Below, in pieces: positions 16,971-27,364 of a stretch of DNA of 34,323 nucleotides (the stretch's first letter is position 1; each line of letters opens with the position of its first letter). The stretch is from contig JAFLUF010000002.1 in the NCBI GenBank assembly GCA_022508925.1, positions 35,137 to 69,459 on the forward strand, read 5' to 3'. The position numbers and the translations under genes were made by a program. The DNA is from Oscillospiraceae bacterium. Its GTDB lineage: Bacteria; Bacillota; Clostridia; Oscillospirales; Ruminococcaceae. Below the pieces are notes generated by a model that ran no database searches, was not told the origin of the DNA, and saw only the letters and a program-made list of their open reading frames with translations.

Positions 16971-17405
16971 TTACTTTACCTCCAATTTCATTACTTTTTC
17001 AATTCTCGCAGAGTGCCTTCCGCCTTCAAATTCGGTATCAAGAAAAACATCGACAAGCTCAAGCGCAAGTCCCGCGCCCAATACCCTTCCGCCGAGGCAA
17101 AGCACGTTTGCGTCATTATGCAGTCGGGTGTATTTTGCGGAGTACCAATCCGAGCAGACCGCCGCGCGAATTCCCTTTATCTTGTTTGCGGACATTGACA
17201 TTCCTATTCCCGTACCGCAAACCAATATCGCCTTTTCACATTCGCCGCTTACAACCTTTTCACAAACCTTTTCGGCAATATCGGGGTAATCTGCCTTTTC
17301 CCCATTACAGCCGCAGTCAACAAATTCAACGCCCCTGAATTTCAGGTGCTCGATAATGGCTTGCTTTAGCTCATAACCTCCGTGGTCGCAGCCAATTGCT
17401 ATCAT
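16971..17405 (-). CDS. rpiB: Ribose-5-phosphate isomerase B
   Basis: MIAIGCDHGGYELKQAI, CGTGIGMSMSANKIKGIRAAVCSDWYSAKYTRLHNDANVLCLGGRVLG. Confidence 0.96.
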   Translation of the reverse strand: MIAIGCDHGGYELKQAIIEHLKFRGVEFVDCGCNGEKADYPDIAEKVCEKVVSGECEKAILVCGTGIGMSMSANKIKGIRAAVCSDWYSAKYTRLHNDANVLCLGGRVLGAGLALELVDVFLDTEFEGGRHSARIEKVMKLEVK

Positions 17406-18088
17406 ATATTACCCTCCTGTGTTTTGTTAATTCTTTCGCGCTCTGCCTGAGATAGCCGAAGATAGCTCGGCATAAGCGCGGCAGGGTCTGTTTCGGGCTT
17501 GTTTTCCGCCGCAAGGCATACTCCGCTTCCGCGCTGATAGCGCAGAACAAGCGGCGCAAGCTCATACTTTCGCTCGGTTGCTTCATATGCCAATTCCGCG
17601 CCGTCTCCCGCGAAAATCAAACGCTCATTCATATTCGACAGCTCTTCGGACAATTCTGCAAGCTTTATCGCTCTGTCATCGCAAAGCCGTGTGATCGTGC
17701 CGTTCTCCGACCTGAAAAGCGCGTTGTATACCTGACTTAACCGCGCGTCCATACAAGCGCAGATAATGCCGTCAACACCGATAAAATTGTACGCAATTGC
17801 CTCAAGCGTAGAAACGGCAACAACCGGAATTTTCGCTCCGAACGCCATTCCTTTTACGCACGAAACGCTTATCCTCAGTCCCGTAAACGACCCTGGGCCG
17901 TTTGTGACTGCTATTCTGTCAACATCCGAAAGCGTGACCTCGGCGTTTTTCATCATATTTTCAACCATCGGCAAAAGCGTTTCGGAGTGGGTATGTCGTG
18001 TGTTCAGAAACTGCTCGGCGATAATTTTCTTACCGTCATATAACGCGCAGCCCGCGGTAATGGCTGAGCTGTCAATCCCTAAGACCAT
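17402..18088 (-). CDS. tsaB: tRNA threonylcarbamoyladenosine biosynthesis protein TsaB
   Basis: MVLGIDSSAITAGCALYDG, HSETLLPMVENMM, VTNGPGSFTGLRISVSCVKGMAFG. Confidence 0.93.
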   Translation of the reverse strand: MVLGIDSSAITAGCALYDGKKIIAEQFLNTRHTHSETLLPMVENMMKNAEVTLSDVDRIAVTNGPGSFTGLRISVSCVKGMAFGAKIPVVAVSTLEAIAYNFIGVDGIICACMDARLSQVYNALFRSENGTITRLCDDRAIKLAELSEELSNMNERLIFAGDGAELAYEATERKYELAPLVLRYQRGSGVCLAAENKPETDPAALMPSYLRLSQAERERINKTQEGNI

Positions 18089-18501
18089 AACAACAAAATC
18101 CTCCGCTCAGTATCCGAAAGCTTATCTATCCTCACCTTTACGACGTTTTTAAGCTCTTTTTCAAGCTCCGGGATATTTTCGCTCCATTCCGCCGCAATGA
18201 TCCCGCCGCGGTCGAGATAATCAAAAAACCCTATCGCGTAAAGATCGTCAACACTGTTTATTCTGTACAAATCAAAATGAAACAGCGGAATCCTGCCGTA
18301 ATATTCGTTCACCAGCGCAAAGGTCGGACTTGTTACCGTTTCGGTTATTCCCAGTCCTTTTGCCAAGCCCTTTGTGAATGTAGTCTTTCCCGCGCCAAGA
18401 TCGCCCTCATAGAGAATAACGGTTCCGGCTTCAAGTCTTTTTCCGACCTCTTCGGCAAAGCTCAGGGTATGCTCGGGGCTTACCGTAACACGCGCAAACA
18501 T
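18079..18501 (-). CDS. tsaE: tRNA threonylcarbamoyladenosine biosynthesis ATPase TsaE
   Basis: YEGDLGAGKTTFTKGLAKGLGITETVTSPTFALVNEY, FHFDLYRI. Confidence 0.94.
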   Translation of the reverse strand: MFARVTVSPEHTLSFAEEVGKRLEAGTVILYEGDLGAGKTTFTKGLAKGLGITETVTSPTFALVNEYYGRIPLFHFDLYRINSVDDLYAIGFFDYLDRGGIIAAEWSENIPELEKELKNVVKVRIDKLSDTERRILLLWS

Positions 18502-20171
18502 CAGAAAAGTCCCGTAATTACGCCGCTGTCGTCTATGTCAATATTATTTGCGGCAGGGACTTTCGGAAGTCCGGGCATTGTCATTATATCACCCGTGTAC
18601 GCTACCACAAAGCCCGCGCCGTTGCTTGAGCGAACGTCGCTTACGGTGATCTTAAAGCCCTCGGGTTTTCCGAGCTTCGCGGGGTCGTCGGAAAGCGAAT
18701 ACTGTGTTTTCGCCACACATACTGGAACCTTATCAAGTCCGAGGCTTTCGATAGACTTTATCGCCTTTTCCGCGGCAGCCGTATATACAACACCGTCAGC
18801 GCGGTAGATCTCACGCGCGATGATATCAAGCTTTTCCTTTATAGAAAGCTTTTCGTCATAGATGGGAGCATAATTGCTCTTTTCGCTGTCGATAGCGTTT
18901 ACTACCGCGTTTGCAAGCTCTACGGCTCCATCTCCTCCATTGAGGAACACATCAGAAAACGCGCACTTGGCGCCGTTCTGCCCGCAGTACTCGCGCACAA
19001 ACGCGATCTCAGCGTCGGTATCGGTAGCGAAATGGTTGATAGCAACAACTACAGGCACACCGAATTTTCTCATATTCTCAATATGAACACCGAGGTTTAC
19101 AATTCCTTTTTTCAGCGCGTCAAGATTTTCCTTGGTAAGCTCGGGCTTTGCTACTCCGCCGTTGTATTTAAGCGCGCGTATCGTCGCAACAAGCACCACA
19201 CAGTCGGGCTTAAGTCCGGCGAAACGGCATTTAATGTCAAGAAACTTTTCAGCACCCAAATCAGACCCGAAGCCCGCCTCGGTTATGGTATAATCGGACA
19301 GCTTCAGCGCAAGCTTTGTGGCTCTAACCGAGTTGCAGCCGTGAGCGATATTCGCGAAAGGTCCGCCGTGAATGATCGCGGGATTGTTTTCGAGAGTCTG
19401 GACAAGATTGGGGTTTATAGCGTCCTTAAGCAATACAGTCATTGCCCCGACAGCCTTGAGATCACGCGCGAATACGGGCTTATCATCATAAGTGTAAGCC
19501 ACAAGGATATTCCCCAGACGCTTTTTGAGGTCATTCAAATCAGCCGCGAGACACAAGATAGCCATAATCTCACTGGCTACGGTTATCTGGAAATGATCCT
19601 CACGCGGAACGCCGTTTACTTTACCGCCCATGCCAATAACGCAGTTTCTGAGCGCGCGGTCGTTCATATCAAGGCAGCGCTTGAAAAGTATCCTGCGCTG
19701 GTCGATATTAAGCTCGTTTCCCTGCTGGATATGATTATCAAGCATCGCGCAAAGGAGATTGTTTGCGGCTGTAATTGCGTGCATATCTCCCGTAAAATGC
19801 AGGTTGATGTCATCCATAGGCACGACCTGAGCATAGCCGCCGCCTGCCGCGCCGCCCTTTACTCCGAACACGGGGCCGAGCGAAGGCTCACGAAGCGCAA
19901 GACAGGCTTTCTTTCCTATCTTGTTCATTCCCTCACAAAGACCTACCGAGGTCGTTGTTTTACCCTCTCCGGCGGGAGTGGGGTTGATAGCCGTAACCAA
20001 AATCAGCTTTCCGTCGGGATTATTTGCCACACGCTCGAAAAGCTTCTGCGAGAGCTTTGCCTTGTAGCGTCCGTAAGGCTCAAGCTCTTCATCGGAAACC
20101 CCGAGTTTTTTGGCTACCTCGCCGATTTTAATCATCTTCGCGCCCTGAGCAATTTCAATATCGCTTAACAT
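18501..20171 (-). CDS. fhs: Formate-tetrahydrofolate ligase
   Basis: [70 protein letters not shown]. Confidence 0.97.
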   Translation of the reverse strand: MLSDIEIAQGAKMIKIGEVAKKLGVSDEELEPYGRYKAKLSQKLFERVANNPDGKLILVTAINPTPAGEGKTTTSVGLCEGMNKIGKKACLALREPSLGPVFGVKGGAAGGGYAQVVPMDDINLHFTGDMHAITAANNLLCAMLDNHIQQGNELNIDQRRILFKRCLDMNDRALRNCVIGMGGKVNGVPREDHFQITVASEIMAILCLAADLNDLKKRLGNILVAYTYDDKPVFARDLKAVGAMTVLLKDAINPNLVQTLENNPAIIHGGPFANIAHGCNSVRATKLALKLSDYTITEAGFGSDLGAEKFLDIKCRFAGLKPDCVVLVATIRALKYNGGVAKPELTKENLDALKKGIVNLGVHIENMRKFGVPVVVAINHFATDTDAEIAFVREYCGQNGAKCAFSDVFLNGGDGAVELANAVVNAIDSEKSNYAPIYDEKLSIKEKLDIIAREIYRADGVVYTAAAEKAIKSIESLGLDKVPVCVAKTQYSLSDDPAKLGKPEGFKITVSDVRSSNGAGFVVAYTGDIMTMPGLPKVPAANNIDIDDSGVITGLF

Positions 20172-20210
20172 AGTTTTGTCTCCTTTTCTGTTTTTTTGAA
20201 ACGGTAAAAC

Positions 20211-22427
20211 CTACTCGAGCTTCATCTGCTCGAATTCTCCCAAAATTCCTGCCTGCGGAATCGTTTTTATTCTGTAATTTTCGAGATCTTCAAGCTCTAT
20301 GCTGTCTGCCCTGTACGCTCCCGCAAGCTCCGCTTTTGTCAGCCGCATGACCTGAACGCCCTGAGTATCGCGCGTTGTTTTAGCAAGCACAAGCGCCGTG
20401 CTGAATAAAATCGCTTTGCCTGCCGTGGATTTAAGCACAAAGTCCGTGTCGTCCTTTATCACAAACATCGCTATAACTTCACTCAAATCCGAGAAAGCGT
20501 TTGACAGCTTTTTACGTTTGGTCTTTGTTTCATAGCTCGACAACGGAATTTTCGCGCATTTTCCGTTTTTAAAGAAGATCACAAGAGTTTCGCTGTAATC
20601 CTCGGTCACCGCAAGGAACACCGGCGTTTCTCCATCTTCCATCCCGAGCTTTGCGGGGATGTATTCTCCCATAACGCTCGCCTTTGTTTCGGGGAAATCC
20701 GCGCAGCGCGATTTGTAACACTGGAATTTGTTTGTGAAAAACAACAGGTCCGAATTACTTGAAACCTCCGCACTGAAAATAATCTCGTCGTTTTCCTTTA
20801 GCTTGTGATCCGCGCTCATTCTGAGTGACTTAGGCGTTATCTGTTTAAAATAGCCTTCGCGCGTAAAGAAAACATTTACGGGATAGCCCTCCGGCTGTTC
20901 TTCAACAGTATAATCTTCCTCCGAAACATCATATAAAAACATTGTTCTGCGCGGCTGGGAATACTTTGCGACAATATCCTCAAGTTCCTTGATAATTACC
21001 TTATCTATACGCTTGGGACTATTTAAGATCTCCTCCATTTCGGCAATCTCCGCCTGAAGCGACTCGGTCTCCTCGGTTCGCTTAAGAATATACTCGCGGT
21101 TTATATGGCGCAGTTTTATTTCCGCGACATACTCCGCCTGTTGCTCATCAATACCAAAGCCTATCATCAGATTGGGTACGACCTCGGATTCCTCCTCGGT
21201 CTCGCGAATCAGCTGAATAGCATAGTCGATATCGAGCAATATTTTCTTAAGTCCAAGAAGCAAATGCAGCTTTTCTTTCTTTTTGGTAACATCAAAATAT
21301 ATCCTGCGCTTTACGCACTGTCTGCGGAACTCCGTCCACTCGCTTATTATCTCGTAAACGCCCATGACCTTCGGCGTTCCCGCGATAAGCACGTTAAAAT
21401 TGCAGTTGAAGTTTTCCTGAAGCGGCGTCAGCCTGAACAGCTTTTGCATAAGCGCGTCGGGCTCATAGCCTTTCTTAAGGTCAAACGCTAATCTAAGTCC
21501 GCTAAGATCGGTCTCATCACGGACGTCGGAGATCTCGCGGATCTTTCCGTCCTTTACAAGCTCAACGACCTTGTCTATTATAGCCTCCGCCGTAGTCGTC
21601 GGCGGTATCTGAGTTACCTCTATACATCGGTTTTCCCTGTCGAAGTTGTAGACCGCGCGAACCTTTACCGCGCCCAAACCTGTGCTGTAAATTTTCCGCA
21701 TTTCCGATTCGTCATATACTATCATTCCGCCGCCGGGAAAATCCGGTCCTTTAAGCGTAGAAAGGGCGTCGTGCTGGGGATTTTTGATAAGCGCGACTGT
21801 TGTCTCGCAAACCTCTTTAAGATTAAACGAGCAGATATTGCTCGCCATTGAAACCGCAAGTCCGAAGTTTGAGTTTACCAGGACCGACGGAAATCTTACG
21901 GGAAAAAGCGAAGGCTCAAGCATGGTGTTGTCGTAATTCGGTATCATATCGACCGCGTCCTTGTCGATCTCCGCGAAAAGCTCTCCGCTTATGTTTTCAA
22001 GCTTAGCCTCGGTGTATCGGCTCGCGGCATAGGCCATATCGCGCGAGTACGCCTTTCCGAAATTACCCTTGCTGTCGACATAGGGATGTAATAACGCCTC
22101 GTTTCCGCGCGCAAGACGAACCATGGTTTCATAAATCGCCGCGTCTCCGTGTGGATTAAGACGCATTGTCTGACCGACAATGTTTGCGGATTTTGTCCTC
22201 GCGCCCGAGAGCAAGCCCATTTTGTACATCGTATACAACAGCTTTCTGTGCGAGGGTTTAAAGCCGTCGATTTCAGGCAGCGCGCGCGACACGATAACGC
22301 TCATCGCGTATGGCATATAGTTTTCCTCGAGAGTGCTTACGATATCGGTTTCTACAACCTTTCCCGAGCCTTCTATATATGCCGACGCCGTTTGCTTTGG
22401 CGGCTTCTTTTGTTCCTTTTTCTTCAA
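20211..22427 (-). CDS. Type IIA topoisomerase A subunit (topoisomerase IV ParC-like)
   Basis: PEIDGFKPSHRKLLYTMYKMGL, LNPHGDAAIYETMVRLA, catalytic Tyr region YAASRYTEAKL. No canonical GyrA box seen in the C-terminus. Confidence 0.9.
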   Translation of the reverse strand: MKKKEQKKPPKQTASAYIEGSGKVVETDIVSTLEENYMPYAMSVIVSRALPEIDGFKPSHRKLLYTMYKMGLLSGARTKSANIVGQTMRLNPHGDAAIYETMVRLARGNEALLHPYVDSKGNFGKAYSRDMAYAASRYTEAKLENISGELFAEIDKDAVDMIPNYDNTMLEPSLFPVRFPSVLVNSNFGLAVSMASNICSFNLKEVCETTVALIKNPQHDALSTLKGPDFPGGGMIVYDESEMRKIYSTGLGAVKVRAVYNFDRENRCIEVTQIPPTTTAEAIIDKVVELVKDGKIREISDVRDETDLSGLRLAFDLKKGYEPDALMQKLFRLTPLQENFNCNFNVLIAGTPKVMGVYEIISEWTEFRRQCVKRRIYFDVTKKKEKLHLLLGLKKILLDIDYAIQLIRETEEESEVVPNLMIGFGIDEQQAEYVAEIKLRHINREYILKRTEETESLQAEIAEMEEILNSPKRIDKVIIKELEDIVAKYSQPRRTMFLYDVSEEDYTVEEQPEGYPVNVFFTREGYFKQITPKSLRMSADHKLKENDEIIFSAEVSSNSDLLFFTNKFQCYKSRCADFPETKASVMGEYIPAKLGMEDGETPVFLAVTEDYSETLVIFFKNGKCAKIPLSSYETKTKRKKLSNAFSDLSEVIAMFVIKDDTDFVLKSTAGKAILFSTALVLAKTTRDTQGVQVMRLTKAELAGAYRADSIELEDLENYRIKTIPQAGILGEFEQMKLE

Positions 22428-22533
22428 CTCTTCACGACCTTAAATTATATTTATCTCAGCTACATAAATTATCCGCGTTTTCTTGTTGGGGGAAACCTTT
22501 TTCCAAAGACTTTTTGTTGCGCTTCCCTGCTGC

Positions 22534-24516
22534 TTAACTTATATCCGCCGCCTCGAGATAGCGGCTGCCGTTTTCACGTATAAAATCCTTTCGTCCCGCA
22601 AGGTCGTCTCCTAACAGAACATCAAACATTCTGCGCGTAGCCTCCGCATCCGCGGGCTTTACCCTTATCAGTCGGCGCGTAGACGGGTTCATCGTAGTGA
22701 GCGACATCATATCCGGGTCGTTTTCGCCCAGACCTTTCGAGCGCTGAACTGTGTATTTTTTATCCCCGACCATTCCGAGAATTTTCGCCTTTTCTGCTTC
22801 GGTATAGGCAAAATAGGTTTTGTCCTTTGTATTGATCTCGTAAAGCGGCGATTCCGCGATATAGACATATCCTTTTTCAATAAGCGTAGGACAAAGCTCC
22901 TGAATCATAGTGAGAATAAGCGTTCTTATCTGAAACCCGTCCACATCGGCATCGGTACAGATTATTACCTTATTCCACCTGAGATTATCAATATTAAATG
23001 TGCTTAAATTCTTGTTTGCCTTGGACTTTACCTCTACTCCGCAGCCGAGAACTTTAATAAGATTTGTGATGATCTCACTCTTGAAGATCTTGTCGGCGCT
23101 TGCCTTAAGGCAGTTGAGTATCTTTCCGCGCACGGGAATAACCGCCTGAAACTCCGCGTCACGCGCAAGCTTTACCGAACCCAACGCCGAATCGCCCTCT
23201 ACGATATACACTTCGCGGCGGGAAATATCACGGCTTCGACAATCCACGAACTTATCTATTCGGTTTGTAAGATCGATTTTCTGAGACAGACTCGCGATCG
23301 ACGAAGAGCGAACCTTCTCGGCGTTTTCCCTCGAACGCTTGTTTACAAGCACTCTTTCGGCAATTTTAACCGCCTCGTCGGGATTTTCAAGAAAATACAC
23401 CTCAAGAGAATGCTTTAGCCAATCGGTCATTGCCTCTTTTATGAAAACGTTTGTAACCGCTTTTTTTGTCTGGTTGGCGTAGCTTGCCTGAGTTGAGAAG
23501 TTAGACGAAATAAACACAAGACAGTCCGAGATGTCGTCCCATTTTACGGCTTTTTCGCCTTTATTGTACTTGTTGTTATTTTTCAGATACGCGTCTATTT
23601 GCGACAAAAAGGCTTTTTTCATCGCTTCTTCAGGCGAACCGCCGTGCTCCAGCCATGAGGAGTTATGATAGTGTTCTGCAAAATTAACCTCTGTGGAGAA
23701 CGTAAACGCAACGTTCATTTTCAGCTTATACTCGTCTTTATCCTCTCTGTCTTTTCCGACGCGCTCGGCGTTCCAATGCTGGGGAGTAGTAAGCGGATTT
23801 TCGCCGACAGTTTCCTTAAGATAGTCGAAAATCCCTTCTTTATAGCAGAAAATTTTCTCGTCGGAGCTTCCGTCCTCGTTTTCAACGATCCTCAGAAACT
23901 CAACGCCGCCGTTTACCACCGCCTGACGCTTAAGCATATCGTCAACATATTCCGAGCCGATGTCGATATCCGTAAACACCTCAAGATCGGGCTTCCAGTG
24001 TATCTTTGTTCCCGTTTCCGAACACTTTTCACGCTTAAAGCCCTTTTCGCCTTCGGTTACGTTAAAACCCTTTTCAAATCGTAGGGTATATTTCCACTCG
24101 CCGTTTTTGCTCTCGACCTCCATATACTCCGACGCGAACTGCGTCGCGCAGAGTCCGAGGCCGTTAAGTCCGAGCGCGAATGAGTAATTTTCGCCCGTAT
24201 TGTTGTCATATTTTCCGCCCGCGTAAAGCGTACAAAACGCAAGCTCCCAGTTATATTTTTCCTCGCTCTTGTTATAGTCAATAGGAATGCCGCGGCCGAA
24301 ATCCTCCACCGTTATGGACTTGTCCGCATGAAGCGTTATTATGACGCGTTTTCCGAAACCCTCGCGCGCCTCGTCGATAGAGTTTGAGATTATCTCGAAT
24401 ACCGAATGCCGGCACCCTTCTATACTGTCCGAACCGAAAATGACCGCCGGTCTCTGCCTCACCTGATCCGGTCCTTTAAGCGCCTTTAAATCATTATAGC
24501 CTGATTTTTTTGCCAT
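22534..24516 (-). CDS. Type IIA topoisomerase B subunit (ParE/GyrB-like, divergent)
   Basis: RPAVIFGSDSIEGCRHSVFEIISNSIDEA, TOPRIM YIVEGDSALGS and ICTDADVDGFQIRTLILT, VQRSKGLGEND. Start set at MAKKSG (AGAGG RBS). Confidence 0.9.
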   Translation of the reverse strand: MAKKSGYNDLKALKGPDQVRQRPAVIFGSDSIEGCRHSVFEIISNSIDEAREGFGKRVIITLHADKSITVEDFGRGIPIDYNKSEEKYNWELAFCTLYAGGKYDNNTGENYSFALGLNGLGLCATQFASEYMEVESKNGEWKYTLRFEKGFNVTEGEKGFKREKCSETGTKIHWKPDLEVFTDIDIGSEYVDDMLKRQAVVNGGVEFLRIVENEDGSSDEKIFCYKEGIFDYLKETVGENPLTTPQHWNAERVGKDREDKDEYKLKMNVAFTFSTEVNFAEHYHNSSWLEHGGSPEEAMKKAFLSQIDAYLKNNNKYNKGEKAVKWDDISDCLVFISSNFSTQASYANQTKKAVTNVFIKEAMTDWLKHSLEVYFLENPDEAVKIAERVLVNKRSRENAEKVRSSSIASLSQKIDLTNRIDKFVDCRSRDISRREVYIVEGDSALGSVKLARDAEFQAVIPVRGKILNCLKASADKIFKSEIITNLIKVLGCGVEVKSKANKNLSTFNIDNLRWNKVIICTDADVDGFQIRTLILTMIQELCPTLIEKGYVYIAESPLYEINTKDKTYFAYTEAEKAKILGMVGDKKYTVQRSKGLGENDPDMMSLTTMNPSTRRLIRVKPADAEATRRMFDVLLGDDLAGRKDFIRENGSRYLEAADIS

Positions 24517-24650
24517 ATATACCTCTTGAATTGTATTTATCAAATTACAAAACCACAATATATATTATACATCATATTTTCATATTTGTCAATAGTTGAG
24601 AAAAATTATTATGCTTATTTCCCGTTATTTACGGTGTTTATACAGCAAAA

Positions 24651-24673
24651 CGCTCTCCGTTTTCAGGAGAGCG
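24651..24673 (-). terminator. Intrinsic terminator downstream of the small membrane protein gene
   Basis: Perfect stem CGCTCTCC...GGAGAGCG; on the minus strand followed by TTTTG. Confidence 0.7.
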
Positions 24674-24687
24674 CGTTAAAAAACATC

Positions 24688-25029
24688 TCAGGCAAGAATG
24701 TTATGAATGAGTATTATCGCGAGCGCGATATTAAAGGTATTTGAAATAGAGATAAACGAAGCTTTCGAGCGCTTGCTTTCAATAAGCGACGAGCAAAATC
24801 CCAGAAGAGCCGCCTCTACCGCGACAGCTATAGTAAGCACCAGCACCCCGACAAAATCCGTGATCTCCGCGTGAAAAAGCTTTTTCACCAACAACTCGAT
24901 CACGATATTTGTCAGCGGTACTATCCCCAGCGGAAGCACCGCCAAAGCCCATACCTTATGGCGCGATTTCAGAAAAGCTATCTCCATCAGCACAAAAACG
25001 CCGATTATCACAATACATTCTATAACCAT
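24688..25029 (-). CDS. Small multi-TM hypothetical membrane protein
   Basis: 113 aa, about 3-4 hydrophobic helices; intergenic position with its own terminator. Confidence 0.6.
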   Translation of the reverse strand: MVIECIVIIGVFVLMEIAFLKSRHKVWALAVLPLGIVPLTNIVIELLVKKLFHAEITDFVGVLVLTIAVAVEAALLGFCSSLIESKRSKASFISISNTFNIALAIILIHNILA

Positions 25030-25053
25030 AAAACTTATTTCCTGTTTAAAATA

Positions 25054-25581
25054 TTATTTGAGAATTTCCTTAGCTGTTTCGTTATTATCGCAGATAGCGT
25101 AGATCACCGTGGTTCCGTTTACTTCAACAAAATCGTCATCAAAACGGTACATTGCGTCGGGTGTGTAGCTTTCAAATGTATTATACTGAGACTGAACGCG
25201 TTTATCAAGCGCGTCTTTTATTCTCGCCGCCGCTTCGGCGTCCTTTGCCACAAAGATCCCAAACTCGTCTGGAGCCGCGCCGGATGGGCAGGTATATGCC
25301 GCAAACTCACTTACATCAGCCTTGTCAATGCCTAATAAAGTATTAAGTTCATCAGCTTCAACTTCAATCATACTCGGAAATTTTACCTCAGCGAGAAGTT
25401 TATCTGTCTTTTCCTTTACGGATAATGTTTCATCGCCGTCCGAACCTCCGGCGGGTCCGGAAGGACCTTCGGCGTTTTGTGAGCTTGACGGGCTCGAATT
25501 ATCCGGTGTATTGCCTTCGTCACATCCGCAGAGCGCAAGGCAGAATGCCGCGCACAGCGCAATTAAAAACGTCTTTTTCAT
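25054..25581 (-). CDS. DUF4358-like lipoprotein
   Basis: Lipobox ALCGC; Ser/Pro/Gly linker; MIEVEADELNTLLGIDKADVSEFAAYTCPSGAAPDEFGIFVAKD, typical of DUF4358. Confidence 0.75.
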   Translation of the reverse strand: MKKTFLIALCAAFCLALCGCDEGNTPDNSSPSSSQNAEGPSGPAGGSDGDETLSVKEKTDKLLAEVKFPSMIEVEADELNTLLGIDKADVSEFAAYTCPSGAAPDEFGIFVAKDAEAAARIKDALDKRVQSQYNTFESYTPDAMYRFDDDFVEVNGTTVIYAICDNNETAKEILK

Positions 25582-25612
25582 TTTTCATTTCCTTTCTTTC
25601 TGCAACTGATAA

Positions 25613-26569
25613 TTATGAGTATTTCTTCTGAAGCGCGGAAAGCATAACTCTGTAAGTTATTCCACTAAAATGCATTCCGTCGATCTCGGCGTATTCCTCA
25701 AGAAAATATCCGTCTTCATCGCTTACCGCGGAATATAAGTCGTAATAATCAAGTCTGAGAGCCTTGCACTGTTCACGAATATATTCATTCATAAGCTTTA
25801 CATCGGAATTTTTGATGTTTGGATAGTTTGTTTGGCGGGCAACCGGAGTAATTGAAATACAGCAGATCTTCGCGTTTGGAAACTCCGACTTAAGAGTTGT
25901 CAGAAGATTTGAGTAGCTGTTTTGAAGCGCATTCAATGCCGACGAATCAAGGGCGTTGCTTCCGAGCAGGATAAAGATACGCTTAGGAGAACGCTGCTTT
26001 GCGTACTCAAGCGCCGTGACCCCGAGCTCATCGTCAAATGCTGTATTCAACGCCCCATATGGGGTATATCCTACTTTTGCCGCAACATTTGCCTTATCCA
26101 AGAATTTATACCCGTAAAGTCCCGTGAAGATACTGTCTCCTATAAACAGATCGTCCTTGAAAAACTCCTTGTTGAAGCTTGTCGGCTGGGTGATAACACT
26201 CCAGGAGTCGCTGTTTTCAGACGAAGAGGAGCTTGTTTCAGTTGAAGAAGAACTGTCAGACGAGCTGTTTTCTTCTCCCGAAGAGCTTTCACTCTGCGTG
26301 TCGGACGAGGAACTTTCGGAACTGCTGTCAGATACGGACGAGTTGTTTATCTCATTGTCCGGCAGGATAAACCTGCTTGAACCGATGATCGAGTTATTGA
26401 CAGCGGGAACGCCGCTGTCAGTGCTGTTAAGCGCGTTAAAGCTTATAAAAAACACAGCCGTGCATATTCCCAATATGATAATAACCATTATTATATAGAG
26501 TACGACCGTCGCCGCAGGAACTTTTACACGCCTGTTTTTCTTGCGCACCTTTTTGTTCAAGTCATACAC
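25613..26569 (-). CDS. Membrane-anchored SGNH/GDSL hydrolase family protein with Ser-rich stalk
   Basis: N-terminal TM, Ser/Glu-rich stalk, DLFIGDSIFTGLYGY (GDS), ILLGSNAL, EIDGMHFSGITY (DxxH). Confidence 0.85.
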   Translation of the reverse strand: MYDLNKKVRKKNRRVKVPAATVVLYIIMVIIILGICTAVFFISFNALNSTDSGVPAVNNSIIGSSRFILPDNEINNSSVSDSSSESSSSDTQSESSSGEENSSSDSSSSTETSSSSSENSDSWSVITQPTSFNKEFFKDDLFIGDSIFTGLYGYKFLDKANVAAKVGYTPYGALNTAFDDELGVTALEYAKQRSPKRIFILLGSNALDSSALNALQNSYSNLLTTLKSEFPNAKICCISITPVARQTNYPNIKNSDVKLMNEYIREQCKALRLDYYDLYSAVSDEDGYFLEEYAEIDGMHFSGITYRVMLSALQKKYS

Positions 26570-26717
26570 CCCTTATAAAATCCCCAAACTTATCTCTAAA
26601 AGCTAATAATCCCTTTTACATTTTATCACATTCGTTTGAAATATGCAAGCAGTTTTGCCAAAAATTTATAATATTTCTGTAAAAAATTTCCATTTAAACT
26701 ATAAATAATGTCACAAA

Positions 26718-27344
26718 TTATCTGAATACCTCTCCGCTTGAGTTAAAAATTCGCGTTCTTACAATTCTTATTCCCGATGATTTACCGAACTCTCGCTCAT
26801 ACGCCCCGAGCAAAAGAGCCGGATTTATATTGAAATCATTCCCCGCGGGAAGTCTCAGTGTTATTTTATCACTGATCTCAAGACTGCTTATATATGGCTT
26901 TAAGTCGATTTCAGAAACGCCCTTTTTCGTTTTCTTTTCAACGGTTATCGAGTCTCTTTCGCAGAACTCACGAAAACCGTTTAAGTCTATCGTTCCGGAA
27001 ATTTCGTACTCGGCAGATGAAATATCCGTGTTTCTCATCACTGGCGCCGCGGCTTCGATTACTTGTATATCATGCGGAAGGGCGTCAGATAGCCGTTTGG
27101 CGGTTTCCTCAAACGAAATTTCATCTAACAGTTTAAGATCTACCGCTTCTCTGAGACCCTCCTGTCCGAGGGAAAGAGGAAGCATAAACTGCAAGTACAA
27201 TCTCGGACTTAAACCCTCTGTATACCATGCCGGAAGTCCGGCTTTTCTTACCGCTCTCTGAAAAACGCCGTACAGATCGAGATGTGAAATAAACTTAGCG
27301 CGACCTGTCTTGCTGAAAAACACGCGCGTATTAACATTCGCCAT
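26718..27344 (-). CDS. TIGR03936-like (DUF2344) radical-SAM-associated protein
   Basis: VFFSKTGRAKFISHLDLYGVFQRAVRKAGLPAWYTEGLSPRLYLQFMLPLSLGQEGLREAVDLKL; adjacent to the TIGR03960-like gene, as usual for this pair. Confidence 0.88.
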   Translation of the reverse strand: MANVNTRVFFSKTGRAKFISHLDLYGVFQRAVRKAGLPAWYTEGLSPRLYLQFMLPLSLGQEGLREAVDLKLLDEISFEETAKRLSDALPHDIQVIEAAAPVMRNTDISSAEYEISGTIDLNGFREFCERDSITVEKKTKKGVSEIDLKPYISSLEISDKITLRLPAGNDFNINPALLLGAYEREFGKSSGIRIVRTRIFNSSGEVFR

Positions 27345-27364
27345 TATTGACAGCTCCTTTCGCG

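Noticed and set aside
19032-20168. 378-aa plus-strand ORF
   Set aside because: Lies entirely antisense to fhs, a highly conserved gene; shadow ORF from codon bias.
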